Source: Sporosarcina sp. BI001-red (GTDB taxonomy: Bacteria > Bacillota > Bacilli > Bacillales_A > Planococcaceae). Taken from it: a DNA stretch of 64,000 nt. Below, piece by piece: positions 18,333 through 27,663 of the stretch. Both the position numbers and the translations under genes were made by a program. Within the stretch, counting starts at the first letter, position 1, and every line of letters begins with the position of its first letter. The DNA lies in assembly GCF_003384035.1 (NCBI RefSeq), contig NZ_QQAK01000010.1, forward strand, positions 62,001 to 126,000. The letters run 5' to 3'. The notes under the pieces were generated by a model. It made no database searches. It was not told the origin of the DNA and was given only the letters and a program-made list of their open reading frames with translations.

Positions 18333-18700
18333 ATCCTACACATCTTTTATTGATTCTTATTAATACCTTGATCCTTGTAAGTGGTCAATTTCTCTGGAAA
18401 ATCGGCATGACGAGAGAAAATCCGAACTTTTCTTCGTTTAGTGCTATCGTGAAAGTCATGTTCTCCCCATACATATTAAGCGGGCTTGTTATCTATGGCT
18501 TCGCAACAGTTTTGTGGCTTTTCATCTTAACAAAAGTCCCATTGAGTGTTGCCTACCCTCTCCAATCACTCGCATACATATTCGCCGTTTTTGGTGCATA
18601 CTTCCTGTTCAACGAACCTCTTGGGTGGTGGAAAGTATCAGGTGTTCTCCTCATAATGGTAGGTGTTGCTTTTGTGGGCATTGGCGGACAAGCGCAGTGA
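18329..18700 (+). CDS. SMR/EamA-like four-helix transporter, probable lipid-linked sugar flippase
   Basis: The protein has 123 residues with four membrane helices and the small-multidrug-resistance layout (SGQFLWKIGM in helix 1; PLSVAYPLQSLAYIFAVFGAY; FNEPLGWWKVSGVLLIMVGV). Similar proteins (ArnE/ArnF type) flip undecaprenyl-phosphate sugars. Its position after a polyprenyl-phosphate sugar synthase-like gene favours that role over drug efflux. It lacks an obvious membrane-embedded Glu in helix 1, where drug-exporting SMR proteins carry one, which also argues against efflux. Last gene of the operon. Confidence 0.78.
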   Translation: MNPTHLLLILINTLILVSGQFLWKIGMTRENPNFSSFSAIVKVMFSPYILSGLVIYGFATVLWLFILTKVPLSVAYPLQSLAYIFAVFGAYFLFNEPLGWWKVSGVLLIMVGVAFVGIGGQAQ

Positions 18701-18749
18701 GATGATTAGTTGGTTATTGAAAAACCCAATGTTAGGTACGCAATATGAA

Positions 18750-18784
18750 AGTCCTCTAATCGAAACCGGTTGGAGGACTTTTTG
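18750..18784 (+). terminator. Terminator
   Basis: AGTCCTCTAATCG...CGGTTGGAGGACT followed by five T residues, 50 bp after the operon's last stop. Confidence 0.85.
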
Positions 18785-19032
18785 TGACTGAAAGAGATAA
18801 TCCAATCATAGTCGCCTTATTTACTTTCATCCAATAACACTATTTGCTTTTTCTGTATGTACTATAAAGCTTTAGCTATCCTGCTCCTAACAGTGTGCAA
18901 GTGGAGTTAGTTCCTGAAAAAGGTTGGAGAGAGTATAAGGAAAGATCTATCTAGTTAGATGGAAGAGGCGAATCAAGGTCAAAAACCACCTGGATTAATG
19001 ATACGTATAGCCACAGTTGCTTACGATCCTTA

Positions 19033-19061
19033 TTGTCGTTTTATAAAACAAGCAATATGAT
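19033..19061 (+). promoter_or_regulatory. Probable sigma-A promoter for the LprI-like lipoprotein gene
   Basis: TTGTCG (19033-19038), a 17-bp spacer and TATGAT (19056-19061). The rest of the 18785-19032 gap shows no gene. Confidence 0.5.
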
Positions 19062-19146
19062 AAACTAATAGAAAAGAAGAACCTCCAAATGGTTCCAAAT
19101 TGGGAACTTGGGGAAATGTGAGAGACCTTCGGAAAGGTGGTGCAGT

Positions 19147-20127
19147 ATGAAACGAATTGTAGTAGTAACTTTTATAGTGTTTTTCCTAACGGCTTGTTCA
19201 TCAGGTACATACGACAAAGCAATGGAACAGGGTAAATTAGGATTGGCAGATGGGAATTATGATAAAGCACTTGCTTCATTTGAACTGGCTCACGATGAAA
19301 AACCGAAAGATCAAGATGCAGCTGATTACAAAAAGATTTCGGAACAACTAGTAGACATGACAAAGTTAATAGAAGAAGAACAATGGAGACAAGCTGAAGG
19401 GAAAGCTCAAGTCTTAATAAGTCAATATGAGTTGCCTACCAGTTTAGAAAACAAATTGAAAGACATTGTAGCTGAATTGAAAAATAAGCAGTCGGTAATA
19501 CTAGATATGGAAAGCCGACTTCAAAAAATTCAAGAGATGGCGGATTCAGGAAAAGTTGAAGAGCCAGCAAATGAGTTGGATACCCTTAAGCAATTACCTG
19601 AATGGAAGGATGTAGCTACTCAATTTAGTGAACAATTGTCACGGATAGAAGATAGTATTTCAACTTCAGAAAGAAAACGTCGAGAAATAGAGGCAGAGAA
19701 AAAACGCATTGAACAGGAAAAGAATGAACAGCAAGCCGCTGCTAAAAAGAAGGAGCAACTGTCAGCTAATTTGCAGAATCATTATTTACAAAAGCTGTAT
19801 GCCATTAAGGATGGCCTATCCGATTTGGACTATCTCTACAAAAATGGGGTCACGTCAGAGATGATGGAAGCGACTGACGAAACCTATACTAGGTGGGACA
19901 ATGCGCTCAACGAAATTTACAGCGTTCTTAAAAAGCAGTTATCCGATAGCGAAATGGAGAGTTTACGAGTAAAGCAACGAAGCTGGATGAAAGAACGTGA
20001 TCAGGAAGCCGAGGAAGCCGCAGCTGAATTCGGAGAAGGCACTGCAGGTCCACTCACATATATGAGTGTAATGGCACAAAAGACTGAAGAGCGTTGTTAT
20101 GAACTCGTAGAACAATACATGAAATAA
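19147..20127 (+). CDS. Lipoprotein with coiled coil and C-terminal LprI-like (DUF1311) domain
   Basis: The protein has 326 residues from ATG 19147 (AAAGGTGG upstream). The lipobox is LTAC with lipidated C17. An N-terminal TPR-like segment (GKLGLADGNYDKALASFELA) is followed by long charged helices (about 60-215, with RKRREIEAEKKRIEQEK). The C-terminal ~110 residues match the DUF1311/LprI pattern: YTRWDNALNEIYSVLKKQL, then LRVKQRSWMKERDQEAEE and a final ELVEQYM helix. LprI of mycobacteria inhibits lysozyme, but most members have no tested function. It should sit on the outer face of the membrane. Monocistronic. Confidence 0.8.
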   Translation: MKRIVVVTFIVFFLTACSSGTYDKAMEQGKLGLADGNYDKALASFELAHDEKPKDQDAADYKKISEQLVDMTKLIEEEQWRQAEGKAQVLISQYELPTSLENKLKDIVAELKNKQSVILDMESRLQKIQEMADSGKVEEPANELDTLKQLPEWKDVATQFSEQLSRIEDSISTSERKRREIEAEKKRIEQEKNEQQAAAKKKEQLSANLQNHYLQKLYAIKDGLSDLDYLYKNGVTSEMMEATDETYTRWDNALNEIYSVLKKQLSDSEMESLRVKQRSWMKERDQEAEEAAAEFGEGTAGPLTYMSVMAQKTEERCYELVEQYMK

Positions 20128-20240
20128 GCAGATTGTTTAATGTAAGCAGCTGGCACTAAGTAAAGTAAGGGTGCATCGCAAAGTTGAGAATTATACCGAA
20201 TACGTATGGGGGACTTGTTGAAACACTATTCAAAATTAGG

Positions 20241-20274
20241 AATAGTGTCAGAGTTGTGTGTGGTCCAGGTACCT
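20241..20274 (+). repeat. Cassette end sequence (right-end orientation)
   Basis: It runs from TAGTGTCAGAG to GTGTGGTCCAGGTACCT and is one of the best-preserved copies. It follows the lipoprotein gene, and a strong terminator starts 9 bp later. No partner left end was found within the preceding 1 kb. Confidence 0.7.
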
Positions 20275-20282
20275 ACACAAAG

Positions 20283-20318
20283 AACCTCGCAGCGATTACG
20301 GATCGCTGCGAGGTTTTT
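20283..20318. terminator. Strong bidirectional terminator
   Basis: AACCTCGCAGCGAT pairs with ATCGCTGCGAGGTT over 14 perfect base pairs, flanked by T/A runs. It separates convergent genes. Confidence 0.9.
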
Positions 20319-20342
20319 AGTAATTTATCGAGTGCTGCCCAC

Positions 20343-21449
20343 TTACTCAAAAGATTTAATGAGATCGACATTGTGCTTTTCCCAATCAGTTAAATAACCA
20401 TTATAGGAATAGTCGGGGGTATACCATATTTTTGAACCGAAGTAGGATTGCAGCTCCTTCGATTCAAAAATGAATCCGTAACGTGCATAAATCTCGTTAC
20501 GTGCGAGTCTTAAATCACTTTTTGAGAGTCCCTTCAAATCAGAAGCATTTAAGTACGTATCTCCGCTATAGGGGATAATGAAGTAATCAGTATAGGTACC
20601 GCCCACAGGTACTTCCTTTATAACTTCTTTCACAACGACTTTTTCAACGGGCTTTTGTGCTTCTTTCTCTGCTGCAGCGATTTTGTTTTTGTCTGCTGCC
20701 TTCTTATCGGACAAATCGGATTCCCACTTTTTAACTTCTGAAGAAGCTGTCGTTAAGTTTAATTTGGATTCAGTCCCAAATAGACTCGCTGGGAATTGTT
20801 TCTCCATTTGCTCTCCGTTGACCGTTGTTGAAATATGAAGTGGATAAATCCCTGCTAAGAATGGACCATATTCTGCTGTTTCTCCTTCACTTTCAAGGAC
20901 ACCTAGTTCCTGATTTTCCAGGGAGATATGTGTTTGTTCACCGAGGGATTCAACTTTTAGAACATAACCAATCGGATTGACAACATACTTCGAAAACACA
21001 CCTAGATACGTTCCATCTTCACGCAAGGTAAACATGTCTGGAGAGGATTTATCTCTCAAGGAATCTTCAACATTTTGTAATAGAGAAGGATTCTTCTCAA
21101 CGAGTGTTAAAAATCCTCGTAAACTTTCTTCATCAACTTTAATACGACCGTCTTTCGGTACAATAATTTCTTTTAAAACAGTTGTATCTTGTTGAATGAC
21201 CGCTTCTAGGAACCGATCAGCCACTGCTTCTTTCCCAAACTCATTTTTCATGGAGAGGTAACTGAAAGTAACGGACGCTGCAACGATTACTAATCCAAGT
21301 AAAAGAAGTAAAGGCTTTTTAGACTTTCTACTTTTCACATACCCCGATCGTTGTGCAGCAGCATTTGCGATGAATTGCGATTTCCCGCAATTTGAACAGA
21401 ATTCTTGATCTTCATTATTGGATGCGTGACACGTTAGACATTTTTTCAT
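20343..21449 (-). CDS. Zinc-ribbon membrane protein with TcaA-like and YARHG domains
   Basis: The protein has 368 residues. A zinc ribbon lies at the N-terminus (C4, C7, C18, C21), followed by a basic linker and one membrane helix at about 46-66, so the rest is outside. A TcaA-type second domain follows (FLEAVIQQDTTVLKEIIVP...FLTLVEKNPSLLQNV). A Lys/Glu/Ala-rich helix leads to a C-terminal YARHG domain (SKSDLRLARNEIYARYGFIF). TcaA and YvbJ relatives influence envelope stress and glycopeptide susceptibility; the role of YARHG is unknown. It heads a run of three zinc-ribbon membrane genes on this strand and may act with them. Confidence 0.83.
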   Translation of the reverse strand: MKKCLTCHASNNEDQEFCSNCGKSQFIANAAAQRSGYVKSRKSKKPLLLLLGLVIVAASVTFSYLSMKNEFGKEAVADRFLEAVIQQDTTVLKEIIVPKDGRIKVDEESLRGFLTLVEKNPSLLQNVEDSLRDKSSPDMFTLREDGTYLGVFSKYVVNPIGYVLKVESLGEQTHISLENQELGVLESEGETAEYGPFLAGIYPLHISTTVNGEQMEKQFPASLFGTESKLNLTTASSEVKKWESDLSDKKAADKNKIAAAEKEAQKPVEKVVVKEVIKEVPVGGTYTDYFIIPYSGDTYLNASDLKGLSKSDLRLARNEIYARYGFIFESKELQSYFGSKIWYTPDYSYNGYLTDWEKHNVDLIKSFE

Positions 21450-21596
21450 CTTTTTCTCCTTGTCATGGCGAATGTGCGATTAGTTGATTGTATACATCCC
21501 TATGGAGTGGGGGTATCGAAATATTTATCCATACAATTTCTTATTTTTGATGATCTCTGTATTGCGCAGTGGGTAACTTGAAATTAATGAAATGAA

Positions 21597-21625
21597 AAGT
21601 CCTCTACAATCATCAGATAGAGGAC
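21597..21625 (-). terminator. Terminator
   Basis: GTCCTCTA...TAGAGGAC stem with TTTTCATTTC on the minus strand, downstream of the gene ending at 21720. Confidence 0.75.
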
Positions 21626-21666
21626 AACTTCGATGCGTCGGATAAGGTGTATTTGTTTTTTATGCA

Positions 21667-21682
21667 CAAGGTACCTGGTTCT
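21667..21682 (-). repeat. Partial cassette end
   Basis: AGGTACCTGGTTCTAC carries the GGTACCTGG core only. It lies about 40 bp past the stop of the next minus-strand gene. Confidence 0.35.
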
Positions 21683-21719
21683 ACATTGAAATAATCTTAA
21701 AGAACTTACGAATTTACAA

Positions 21720-22559
21720 TCAGAAATCCATTCCCATATAGCCAATCAGTTCACCAATTGCTGAATCCATAATCAGTAGGCTGATCAGGAAACCGAGGAT
21801 TGCTGTGAATGCAATATAGAAAAGGAATGCGTAAAATCCATCGATGGATTTTGTTTGATGTGCGAGCAGTTTGATCATCACATATGTTGGTACTGTACCG
21901 AAAGCCAGAATGATTCCGATGTACAGGATAATGCCTGAAACCGTGTAAGAACTAATGAGCGAAAGAAGAATACTCACTGCTGAAAGTGCAATCGGAAGCG
22001 CAAAGTATCCGCCGATTTTACGGATGATCTCACTGAATGTTTGATTCTCCGAGAATAGCTTGCTGGTCACGTAAACAGAAGTTAAGTTTACGGCCAAAAC
22101 TAGTAACGAGAATAGGGCCAAGTAAAATACGATTGTTATGATAGAAGGTCCATCATAGATTCCGTAAGCAGCTCCGAAGAGTGAACGAATGATTGAGTAG
22201 ATTGCGAGTGCCGTGAGCAGGATGTAAAGACCGATACTCAATAAGCCATTCTTCAAACCCGAATTCACTTGTTGGAAATGAGCAGAAGGTGATTTGACTT
22301 GCTGCAGCAGGAAACTCAAAAATAATTTGGATTCACTTTTCAACTTTTCAATTTGTTCGTTCGGTTGTGCAGGTGCTGTTTCTGGTTGCGGTGCTTGCTG
22401 ATAATACTGGGCAGAATCGGGTTGAGTTGCAGCCGCTTCAGTTGGTTCAGTTGGTTCAGTTGGTTCAGTGTGTGTGGTATTGCTAATAAGAGCTGTACCA
22501 CACTTCCCACAGAAGTTTCCTTCCGATTGAGTGTGCCCGCATTTTGGACAAGTTTTCAT
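21720..22559 (-). CDS. Zinc-ribbon multi-pass membrane protein (YIP1-like)
   Basis: The protein has 279 residues. The zinc ribbon C4/C7/C17/C20 is followed by a Pro/Glu/Thr-rich linker (repeated TEP) and then six hydrophobic segments (about 105-275). The arrangement resembles zinc-ribbon YIP1-type proteins of Bacillales with unknown function. A shorter paralogue lies at 45592-46344, sharing QVKSPSAHF-like and IGGYFALPIALS-like motifs. It lies just downstream of a TcaA/YvbJ-like gene, 12 bp after that stop, so the two are co-transcribed. Confidence 0.75.
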   Translation of the reverse strand: MKTCPKCGHTQSEGNFCGKCGTALISNTTHTEPTEPTEPTEAAATQPDSAQYYQQAPQPETAPAQPNEQIEKLKSESKLFLSFLLQQVKSPSAHFQQVNSGLKNGLLSIGLYILLTALAIYSIIRSLFGAAYGIYDGPSIITIVFYLALFSLLVLAVNLTSVYVTSKLFSENQTFSEIIRKIGGYFALPIALSAVSILLSLISSYTVSGIILYIGIILAFGTVPTYVMIKLLAHQTKSIDGFYAFLFYIAFTAILGFLISLLIMDSAIGELIGYMGMDF

Positions 22560-22571
22560 TTGAACGACTCC

Positions 22572-23978
22572 TTAATATTTTGTCTTTTTTGTATCCAAGT
22601 CAATGATGGCGTCTATTACATAATCACCATTCACCTTAGAAATCACATACTTTTTCTTTCGATCGTACCGCAGTGGTGAGTCCTCATAAGAACTATAATT
22701 GAATTTCTCGTAAGACAGGAGTTCAAAGGAACCGGAAGACTGCGGCGTTACTGAAGTGACGTCATTTAACAGGAATTCATAGAAGTAGCCTGGAATTGTA
22801 CTGTGATCCGATACAAACTTCGCATAATCTTTACGGATTACGGAACCGGGTTTGAAATAGTTTTCAATGTAACTGAAGTCAGCATAATAGATTGCGTCTT
22901 CGTAATCAGAACGGAATCCCTTATAGAAGTCTTCAACCTCTGCTATTTCTTCAGTAAGTTGCTGTTCTTGCTGAACGTGTTCGAAAGCCAGATAGATTTC
23001 GTCGGAATCCGCAGGGACTTCAGATGACTTCACTTCTTTTCCGTCTTTGTCTTTGCTGACTGCCTGTATTTTTATGGACTTGTTCAATTGTGCAGGATAG
23101 ATCTCTGATAGTTCACTGACCTTTTTCTTTGTGGAAGTACCGTTAATGTAGACAGTTGCATCTTCCAAGTCTGAGTCCAAATAGAGTGTAGTGAAATCCC
23201 AATCGATATCTAGTTGCTGCCTGTTTGACTCATCCGGAGTTAATGTATAAGTACCTTTTCCTGCTAGTGGCATAAAACCGCCGGTCGATTCGAAGGACCA
23301 TTTGTATTCTCCAGGGATGAATTGCCCGATTAAAACAGATTCCTCGGCTTGAGCCGCCGTGATTTCCTCACCGCCGAAATGGAAGGTTGTATTTCCAAGT
23401 GGCGGTGTAACTGTAACGGCAGTCGGCAAAATTGTGAAATTCACATCTTGATAAAGTCCAAGGACTACAGGTTTCTTCGTTATGGAAATGAATTCTCCCG
23501 TATCGTAGATCATGTCCGCAGGCTTTTTGTTTTTAATCTTTTCTGCTTCGTATGTAAGTTCGTTTCGGAGATCTTTCCAGCCGTACTCACTGACAAGTGC
23601 ATAAAAATTATCGGCACTGGCAATCGTTCCCTTTTTAAGGGTGAATTGTTTAAAGAATGCTTCATGATCCTGATTGTTGTAAGCCGTATTCATGCTGTCG
23701 ATCTTCTTCATAGGATCGTACATGTTTTGCAGGATAAAATGGGTTGATATAAGTCCGATAGCTACAAGGCCTGCTAGAATCAGCATGATTTTAGAACTTT
23801 TCTTCATAGGTTTCTTCGGTGGGACAGTGGGCGTATGTACAACAGATGCTGCAACAGGTGGCGGTGAAGTAGGATTGGCTGTCTGTTGTGCATCATTCAC
23901 TTGGAACGTCTTTCCACAATTTGAGCAAAAGTCTGCTTCTTCAGGATTCGGTTTCCCACATTCTGTACAAAATTTCAT
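22572..23978 (-). CDS. TcaA/YvbJ-like zinc-ribbon membrane protein
   Basis: The protein has 468 residues from the ATG at 23978, which follows GGAGATACG; an ATG 15 codons earlier lacks a ribosome site. The zinc ribbon is C4/C7/C18/C21, then a basic stretch and a membrane helix (about 66-84). The large outer part shows the TcaA domain series: a helical second domain (about 90-155), two beta domains (FTILPTAVTVTPPLG, then LYLDSDLEDATVYINGTSTK) and a C-terminal NTF2-like domain (about 350-465). TcaA modulates glycopeptide resistance in Staphylococcus aureus, and YvbJ is the Bacillus subtilis relative. Specific role here unknown. First gene of the 24.0-21.7 kb operon. Confidence 0.85.
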   Translation of the reverse strand: MKFCTECGKPNPEEADFCSNCGKTFQVNDAQQTANPTSPPPVAASVVHTPTVPPKKPMKKSSKIMLILAGLVAIGLISTHFILQNMYDPMKKIDSMNTAYNNQDHEAFFKQFTLKKGTIASADNFYALVSEYGWKDLRNELTYEAEKIKNKKPADMIYDTGEFISITKKPVVLGLYQDVNFTILPTAVTVTPPLGNTTFHFGGEEITAAQAEESVLIGQFIPGEYKWSFESTGGFMPLAGKGTYTLTPDESNRQQLDIDWDFTTLYLDSDLEDATVYINGTSTKKKVSELSEIYPAQLNKSIKIQAVSKDKDGKEVKSSEVPADSDEIYLAFEHVQQEQQLTEEIAEVEDFYKGFRSDYEDAIYYADFSYIENYFKPGSVIRKDYAKFVSDHSTIPGYFYEFLLNDVTSVTPQSSGSFELLSYEKFNYSSYEDSPLRYDRKKKYVISKVNGDYVIDAIIDLDTKKTKY

Positions 23979-24140
23979 AATCGTATCTCCTTTCTTCAAT
24001 TGAATTGTATTATACAGGAACAAATATAGGAATAAAAGAGTGCGTACATATGCTTATCTGTCAATAAGAAAACAGAAAATTTGTAGGCAATTCTTCTAAT
24101 CATATGCGTTAAGGTAAAGTTAATGAGCAGGAATGAAAAT

Positions 24141-24176
24141 AAAAAACGAAGTCCTCAACTAACAGGACTCCGTCTT
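24141..24176 (-). terminator. Terminator
   Basis: On the minus strand CGGAGTCCT pairs with AGGACTTCG, followed by TTTTTTA; downstream of the TPR fragment. Confidence 0.65.
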
Positions 24177-24232
24177 AGTGAATGAGTAATTTTGTTCAAC
24201 GCACTTCAGAAAAACCAACTAACCAATCTCCT

Positions 24233-24844
24233 TTATACCAATGCTTCAGAGGTCTCCTGCGTTGTTGTATCGTCAGAGTTAATCAACCGCAACGCCACTT
24301 CCAACGCCTTATCCGGATTCCCTTTAGCCGTATAATAGTTTAACAAATCTCGATCATATGTTTGCGCCGTTAACGTATACGCATGTGATTTTAAATAGGG
24401 AAGAACGCTGTCGAATAAATACCTATGGTACTCATCCTTCTGATGAAAAACTGAAAACTTAAGTAGGGTGAAAATGAGGCGATACAACGTTTCGTTGCAC
24501 AAGTCTGCAATGTTCAGACCATCTTCGATCAGGTCAATCAGTTCTTCTTGGGGCAGGAACTTTCCAATAAGTGCATTGCGTGTATTGACCTCCAATGATA
24601 ATAGGTACAGGGGAGAATATTTGTCTTTTAATGCCATGGATTCTTTATAAAGCGATCCTGCCAATTCGTAATTTTGTCTCTTAAAGTGTTCGTAGGCGAA
24701 ATTAAGCAGCACTTTTGCTTTTTTCTCCTGGGAATTACACAAGTCGCATAGTTTTATCAGGTTTTCGTATTGTTCGATTGTATCGTTGAAGTTTCGATAT
24801 TGGCCGGACTCCACTTGGATGAGCATCAGGTTTTCGGTATCAAT
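24233..24844 (-). pseudogene. Truncated TPR protein (RRNPP/AimR-like regulator C-terminus)
   Basis: The coding frame (IDTENLMLIQVESGQ... to the stop at 24233) consists of TPR-like helices, for example FAYEHFKRQNYELAGSLYKE and AKGNPDKALEVALRLINS. These resemble the peptide-binding half of RRNPP/AimR-type quorum-sensing regulators. There is no helix-turn-helix: upstream of IDTEN an in-frame TAA is followed immediately by the cassette end at 24850-24880. An ATG at 24826 could start a 197-residue protein but has no good ribosome site. This is best read as a regulator that lost its DNA-binding half at the repeat boundary. Confidence 0.65.
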
Positions 24845-24849
24845 TTAGC

Positions 24850-24880
24850 TAGACATCTGGACCTCACACAATTCAAACCC
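24850..24880 (-). repeat. Cassette end sequence at a gene breakpoint
   Basis: AGACATCTGGACCTCACACA then ATTCAAACCC is a diverged copy of the 4919 end. It abuts the truncated TPR gene, as the 8347 copy abuts the truncated UDG-like gene. Confidence 0.6.
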
Positions 24881-24930
24881 AACATAACGCTAGTTCTTCA
24901 AGTTAATGCATCTCAAATTTTCAGGTAAGA

Positions 24931-24970
24931 AAAGAGCTCATTGTCCCTTAGCGGGAACGATGAGCTCTTT
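24931..24970. terminator. Terminator, AGAGCTCA family
   Basis: AAAGAGCTCAT...GTCCC pairs with GGGAAC...ATGAGCTCTTT. It ends the oxidoreductase operon on the minus strand. Confidence 0.8.
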
Positions 24971-25076
24971 GTGATTTCAAAGGTATAACTAGTAATGTTT
25001 TGTCTATGAGTGCGTCATTTAAGGTTTCTTATTTCCTCACAGATGGCCAAATCGTGGACTTTTTACCTCATTCCAC

Positions 25077-26831
25077 TTATGCATTCTTCTCAAGTGACTT
25101 CTCAGCCACATTGCCGCCGTCTTTCAAGTAAGTGAGCATACCTTCAGCAGCACGGTAGGCGAAAGCACCGATTGTGACGGTTGGATTGTAGTTACTGTTG
25201 TGCGGGAAGGATGATCCGCCTACAACGAATAGGTTTTCCATGTCCCACATCTGGGAGTAGGTGTTGACTGCGGATGTCGCAGGATCTTGTCCCATGATGG
25301 CACCGCCGAAGAAGTGGTCAGTGTAGAATTTATGGTCGAATTCGATATCATCTTTTACTTCATTGACGTTCATCGAATCGGCGCCCATTTTGTCCATGAT
25401 TTCTTCGCATCGGGCAACACCAGCTTTTGCTCGGTTGCGGTCTTGCTGTGAGTACGTCACGGTCACGCGGAGAAGCGGGTTACCGAGTGCGTCCTTGTAG
25501 GTGGGGTCTAGATCCATGTACGTTTCTTTGTTTGGCAAAAAGCCGCATTGAGCTGTGATGAACAAATTCCGGTTGAAGTATTTCAAAGATTGTTTCTTGA
25601 AATCCTTGCCCCATCTCGGTGTGCCTTCAGGAACTTCGTTGTGAGCGATTGGGCGAGTCCCAAGCTGACTGTAATGCACTTCGTAGCCGTGCAAATAGTC
25701 GAGCTTTGTATGGTCTTCGTTGTCTCCGCTGAAATCATCAATCGATGCGCCAAGACCGCCAGTGCCCATGAAGTTGTTGAACTTCTTGTCTTCGAAGAAT
25801 CCGCGTGCACCGATATAGGTAGATAAGTTGTTGAAGTGGCCGGTGAAGTTCTTGCCGATGATTCCTTGGCCAGTTTTCGGATTGTATGGCTTCCCGATTT
25901 TTGAAGAGAGCAGTAGCTGGGTATTTGTGAAAACGAAACCGGCAAGTACGACGATATCCGCAGGCTGTTCAAATTCTTGGCCAGTCGTGATGTCTGTGTA
26001 TACGAGACCCGTCGCTTTTTTGCCGTCATGGCTCACCCGATTGACGTTGGCACTGTTGCGGATTTCAAGGTTGCCTGTCTTGCGGGCAGTTGAAAGTACG
26101 GTACCGATCGGATCGGATTTCGCTCCGAAGTCACAGCCGTAGTCTTCACAAAATGCACAGTAGACACATCCATTGATTTTTTCACCATCCGGATTTTCAT
26201 AGTTCTGGGAAAGGTTAGCCGATGGAATCCGATAAGGGTGATAACCGAGCTCTTTCGTTGCCTTGCTGAATAACTTGATAGTCGGCGTTTCTTTCATCGG
26301 AGGATTCGGATACTTATCGGATCGTGGCGGACCAAGCGGATTTTCCTCGCCTGAAATGCCAGCGGTCTTTTCATATTTATCATAATAGGGCTCAAGTTCA
26401 TCATACGTGATGCCCCAGTCCTGCATGGTCGAATCTTTCGGGATTTTGTCCTTGCCGTAACGTTCCACAGTTTTACTGTAGATTTCAAAATCATATGGGA
26501 GCCAGCGGAAAGCCATTCCGTTCCAGTGATTTCCGGCGCCTCCTGTATGATTTCCGAGACGGGCGTTCGAGTTGTTGCGGACAGGGATCGCTTCTTTGTT
26601 GATGGAATTCCTAGAAGTCATCGTTGTCTTACTTAAGTCTTGCATTAGATCATAGCGTTTTGAATAGCGCAATTCGTCTTTTGTACCGACGAAGTCTTCA
26701 TGCTTCTTATCTTGACCTCGCTCGAGGATGACGACCTTATAACCTGCTTTCGTCAGCTCGGCGGCTGCGATACCGCCAGTCCATCCCGATCCGACGATGA
26801 CGGCATCCACTTTTTCTAATTTCTTGACCAT
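25077..26831 (-). CDS. GMC-family FAD oxidoreductase, gluconate 2-dehydrogenase large-subunit-like (copy 1)
   Basis: The protein has 584 residues, about the usual length. The FAD-binding GSGWTGG motif is at 14-20 and GGAGNHWNGM at about 97-106. The cysteine motif C222-x2-C225-x2-C228-x4-C233 resembles the Fe-S ligand region described in sorbitol, glucose and fructose dehydrogenases of this family. The C-terminal substrate region has SFPHNSNYNPTVTIGAFAYR, with the His and Asn usual in GMC active sites. It should oxidise a sugar, sugar acid or alcohol and pass electrons to the membrane chain. It has no signal peptide; it presumably rides out with its Tat-signal-bearing partner encoded 28 bp upstream. 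No cytochrome c gene is adjacent. The start follows GGAGGAG. Confidence 0.87.
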   Translation of the reverse strand: MVKKLEKVDAVIVGSGWTGGIAAAELTKAGYKVVILERGQDKKHEDFVGTKDELRYSKRYDLMQDLSKTTMTSRNSINKEAIPVRNNSNARLGNHTGGAGNHWNGMAFRWLPYDFEIYSKTVERYGKDKIPKDSTMQDWGITYDELEPYYDKYEKTAGISGEENPLGPPRSDKYPNPPMKETPTIKLFSKATKELGYHPYRIPSANLSQNYENPDGEKINGCVYCAFCEDYGCDFGAKSDPIGTVLSTARKTGNLEIRNSANVNRVSHDGKKATGLVYTDITTGQEFEQPADIVVLAGFVFTNTQLLLSSKIGKPYNPKTGQGIIGKNFTGHFNNLSTYIGARGFFEDKKFNNFMGTGGLGASIDDFSGDNEDHTKLDYLHGYEVHYSQLGTRPIAHNEVPEGTPRWGKDFKKQSLKYFNRNLFITAQCGFLPNKETYMDLDPTYKDALGNPLLRVTVTYSQQDRNRAKAGVARCEEIMDKMGADSMNVNEVKDDIEFDHKFYTDHFFGGAIMGQDPATSAVNTYSQMWDMENLFVVGGSSFPHNSNYNPTVTIGAFAYRAAEGMLTYLKDGGNVAEKSLEKNA

Positions 26832-26859
26832 TGAAACTCCTCCTTATGCACGTAGTGAT

Positions 26860-27663
26860 TTAGTGTCCTTGGTAATCTCTTAAGCTGACAGGTTCAAGTT
26901 TTTGGAATTCTTCTTGCTCCATATAACCCGCGTATGAGGCTTGCGCTCCTGGAAATTCTTTCATCTTCCAGCCTTCCATGTTCCGGTTGCCGCCGTATTG
27001 AGGATCTGCATAAGCACCTTCTAATGTGGACTGCAGCAACAAATTGAAAAACTCGGATGCCTGCACGCCTCTCATAGCGACTTTGTCGTTTTCAAAGTCG
27101 GTCAGCAGTTCGATCTGCTGATCTTCCTGCGCCTCATCAAATGCTAGTTTGAAACGCTTTTGACTCTCGTCATCGAGTGACCGAAGTCCGAGCAAGAAAA
27201 GATCACCGCGATCGAGGATGGATTGTTCCCCGGCAGAACCTGCACTTTTATCATTGTCTTCCAGTTTGACAGCATACGGGCTTTGACGGTAATCACGGCC
27301 ATTGATGCCCCATCGTCCGGCAAGCTGCTTATCTATGTAATAGGGAACACCGAGCTTGATGGCGCCTGGTCCAAGTTCGTCTTCAGGCAAAATCTGTTCA
27401 GTTGCAGCCGACAACACGTTGAAATCGTGAGCACGTGTAAAGAACTGCCGTGCTTCCATGCTCATCGTTTCATGATCCTCTTTAGTGACTACCTTCTTAT
27501 CATCTTTTTTGTCTAAACGATTGGTGATCAGTCCGCCGAATAGAGATCCTCCGACAAGACCTCCTGCAAGAACGCCTGAAGTCTTCAGGAATTTCCGCCG
27601 ACTCATATCTTGCTGCTGCTGGGCTGCGTCTTTAGCAGTCCGAGGTGGTCGATTGTCCTCCAC
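26860..27663 (-). CDS. Gluconate 2-dehydrogenase subunit 3-like protein, Tat substrate (copy 1)
   Basis: I start at GTG 27663 because GGAGGG lies 7 bp upstream; the ATG at 27678 overlaps that site and a farther ATG has none. The 267-residue product carries a twin-arginine signal (SRRKFLKTSGVLAGGLVGGS) and the subunit-3 fold region (FFTRAHDFNVLSAATEQILPEDELGPGA, LTDFENDKVAMRGV, YADPQYGGNRNMEGWKMKEF). In characterised complexes this small subunit helps fold and export the flavoprotein. It forms a two-gene operon with the GMC subunit, paralogous to 40388-42960. Confidence 0.87.
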   Translation of the reverse strand: MEDNRPPRTAKDAAQQQQDMSRRKFLKTSGVLAGGLVGGSLFGGLITNRLDKKDDKKVVTKEDHETMSMEARQFFTRAHDFNVLSAATEQILPEDELGPGAIKLGVPYYIDKQLAGRWGINGRDYRQSPYAVKLEDNDKSAGSAGEQSILDRGDLFLLGLRSLDDESQKRFKLAFDEAQEDQQIELLTDFENDKVAMRGVQASEFFNLLLQSTLEGAYADPQYGGNRNMEGWKMKEFPGAQASYAGYMEQEEFQKLEPVSLRDYQGH

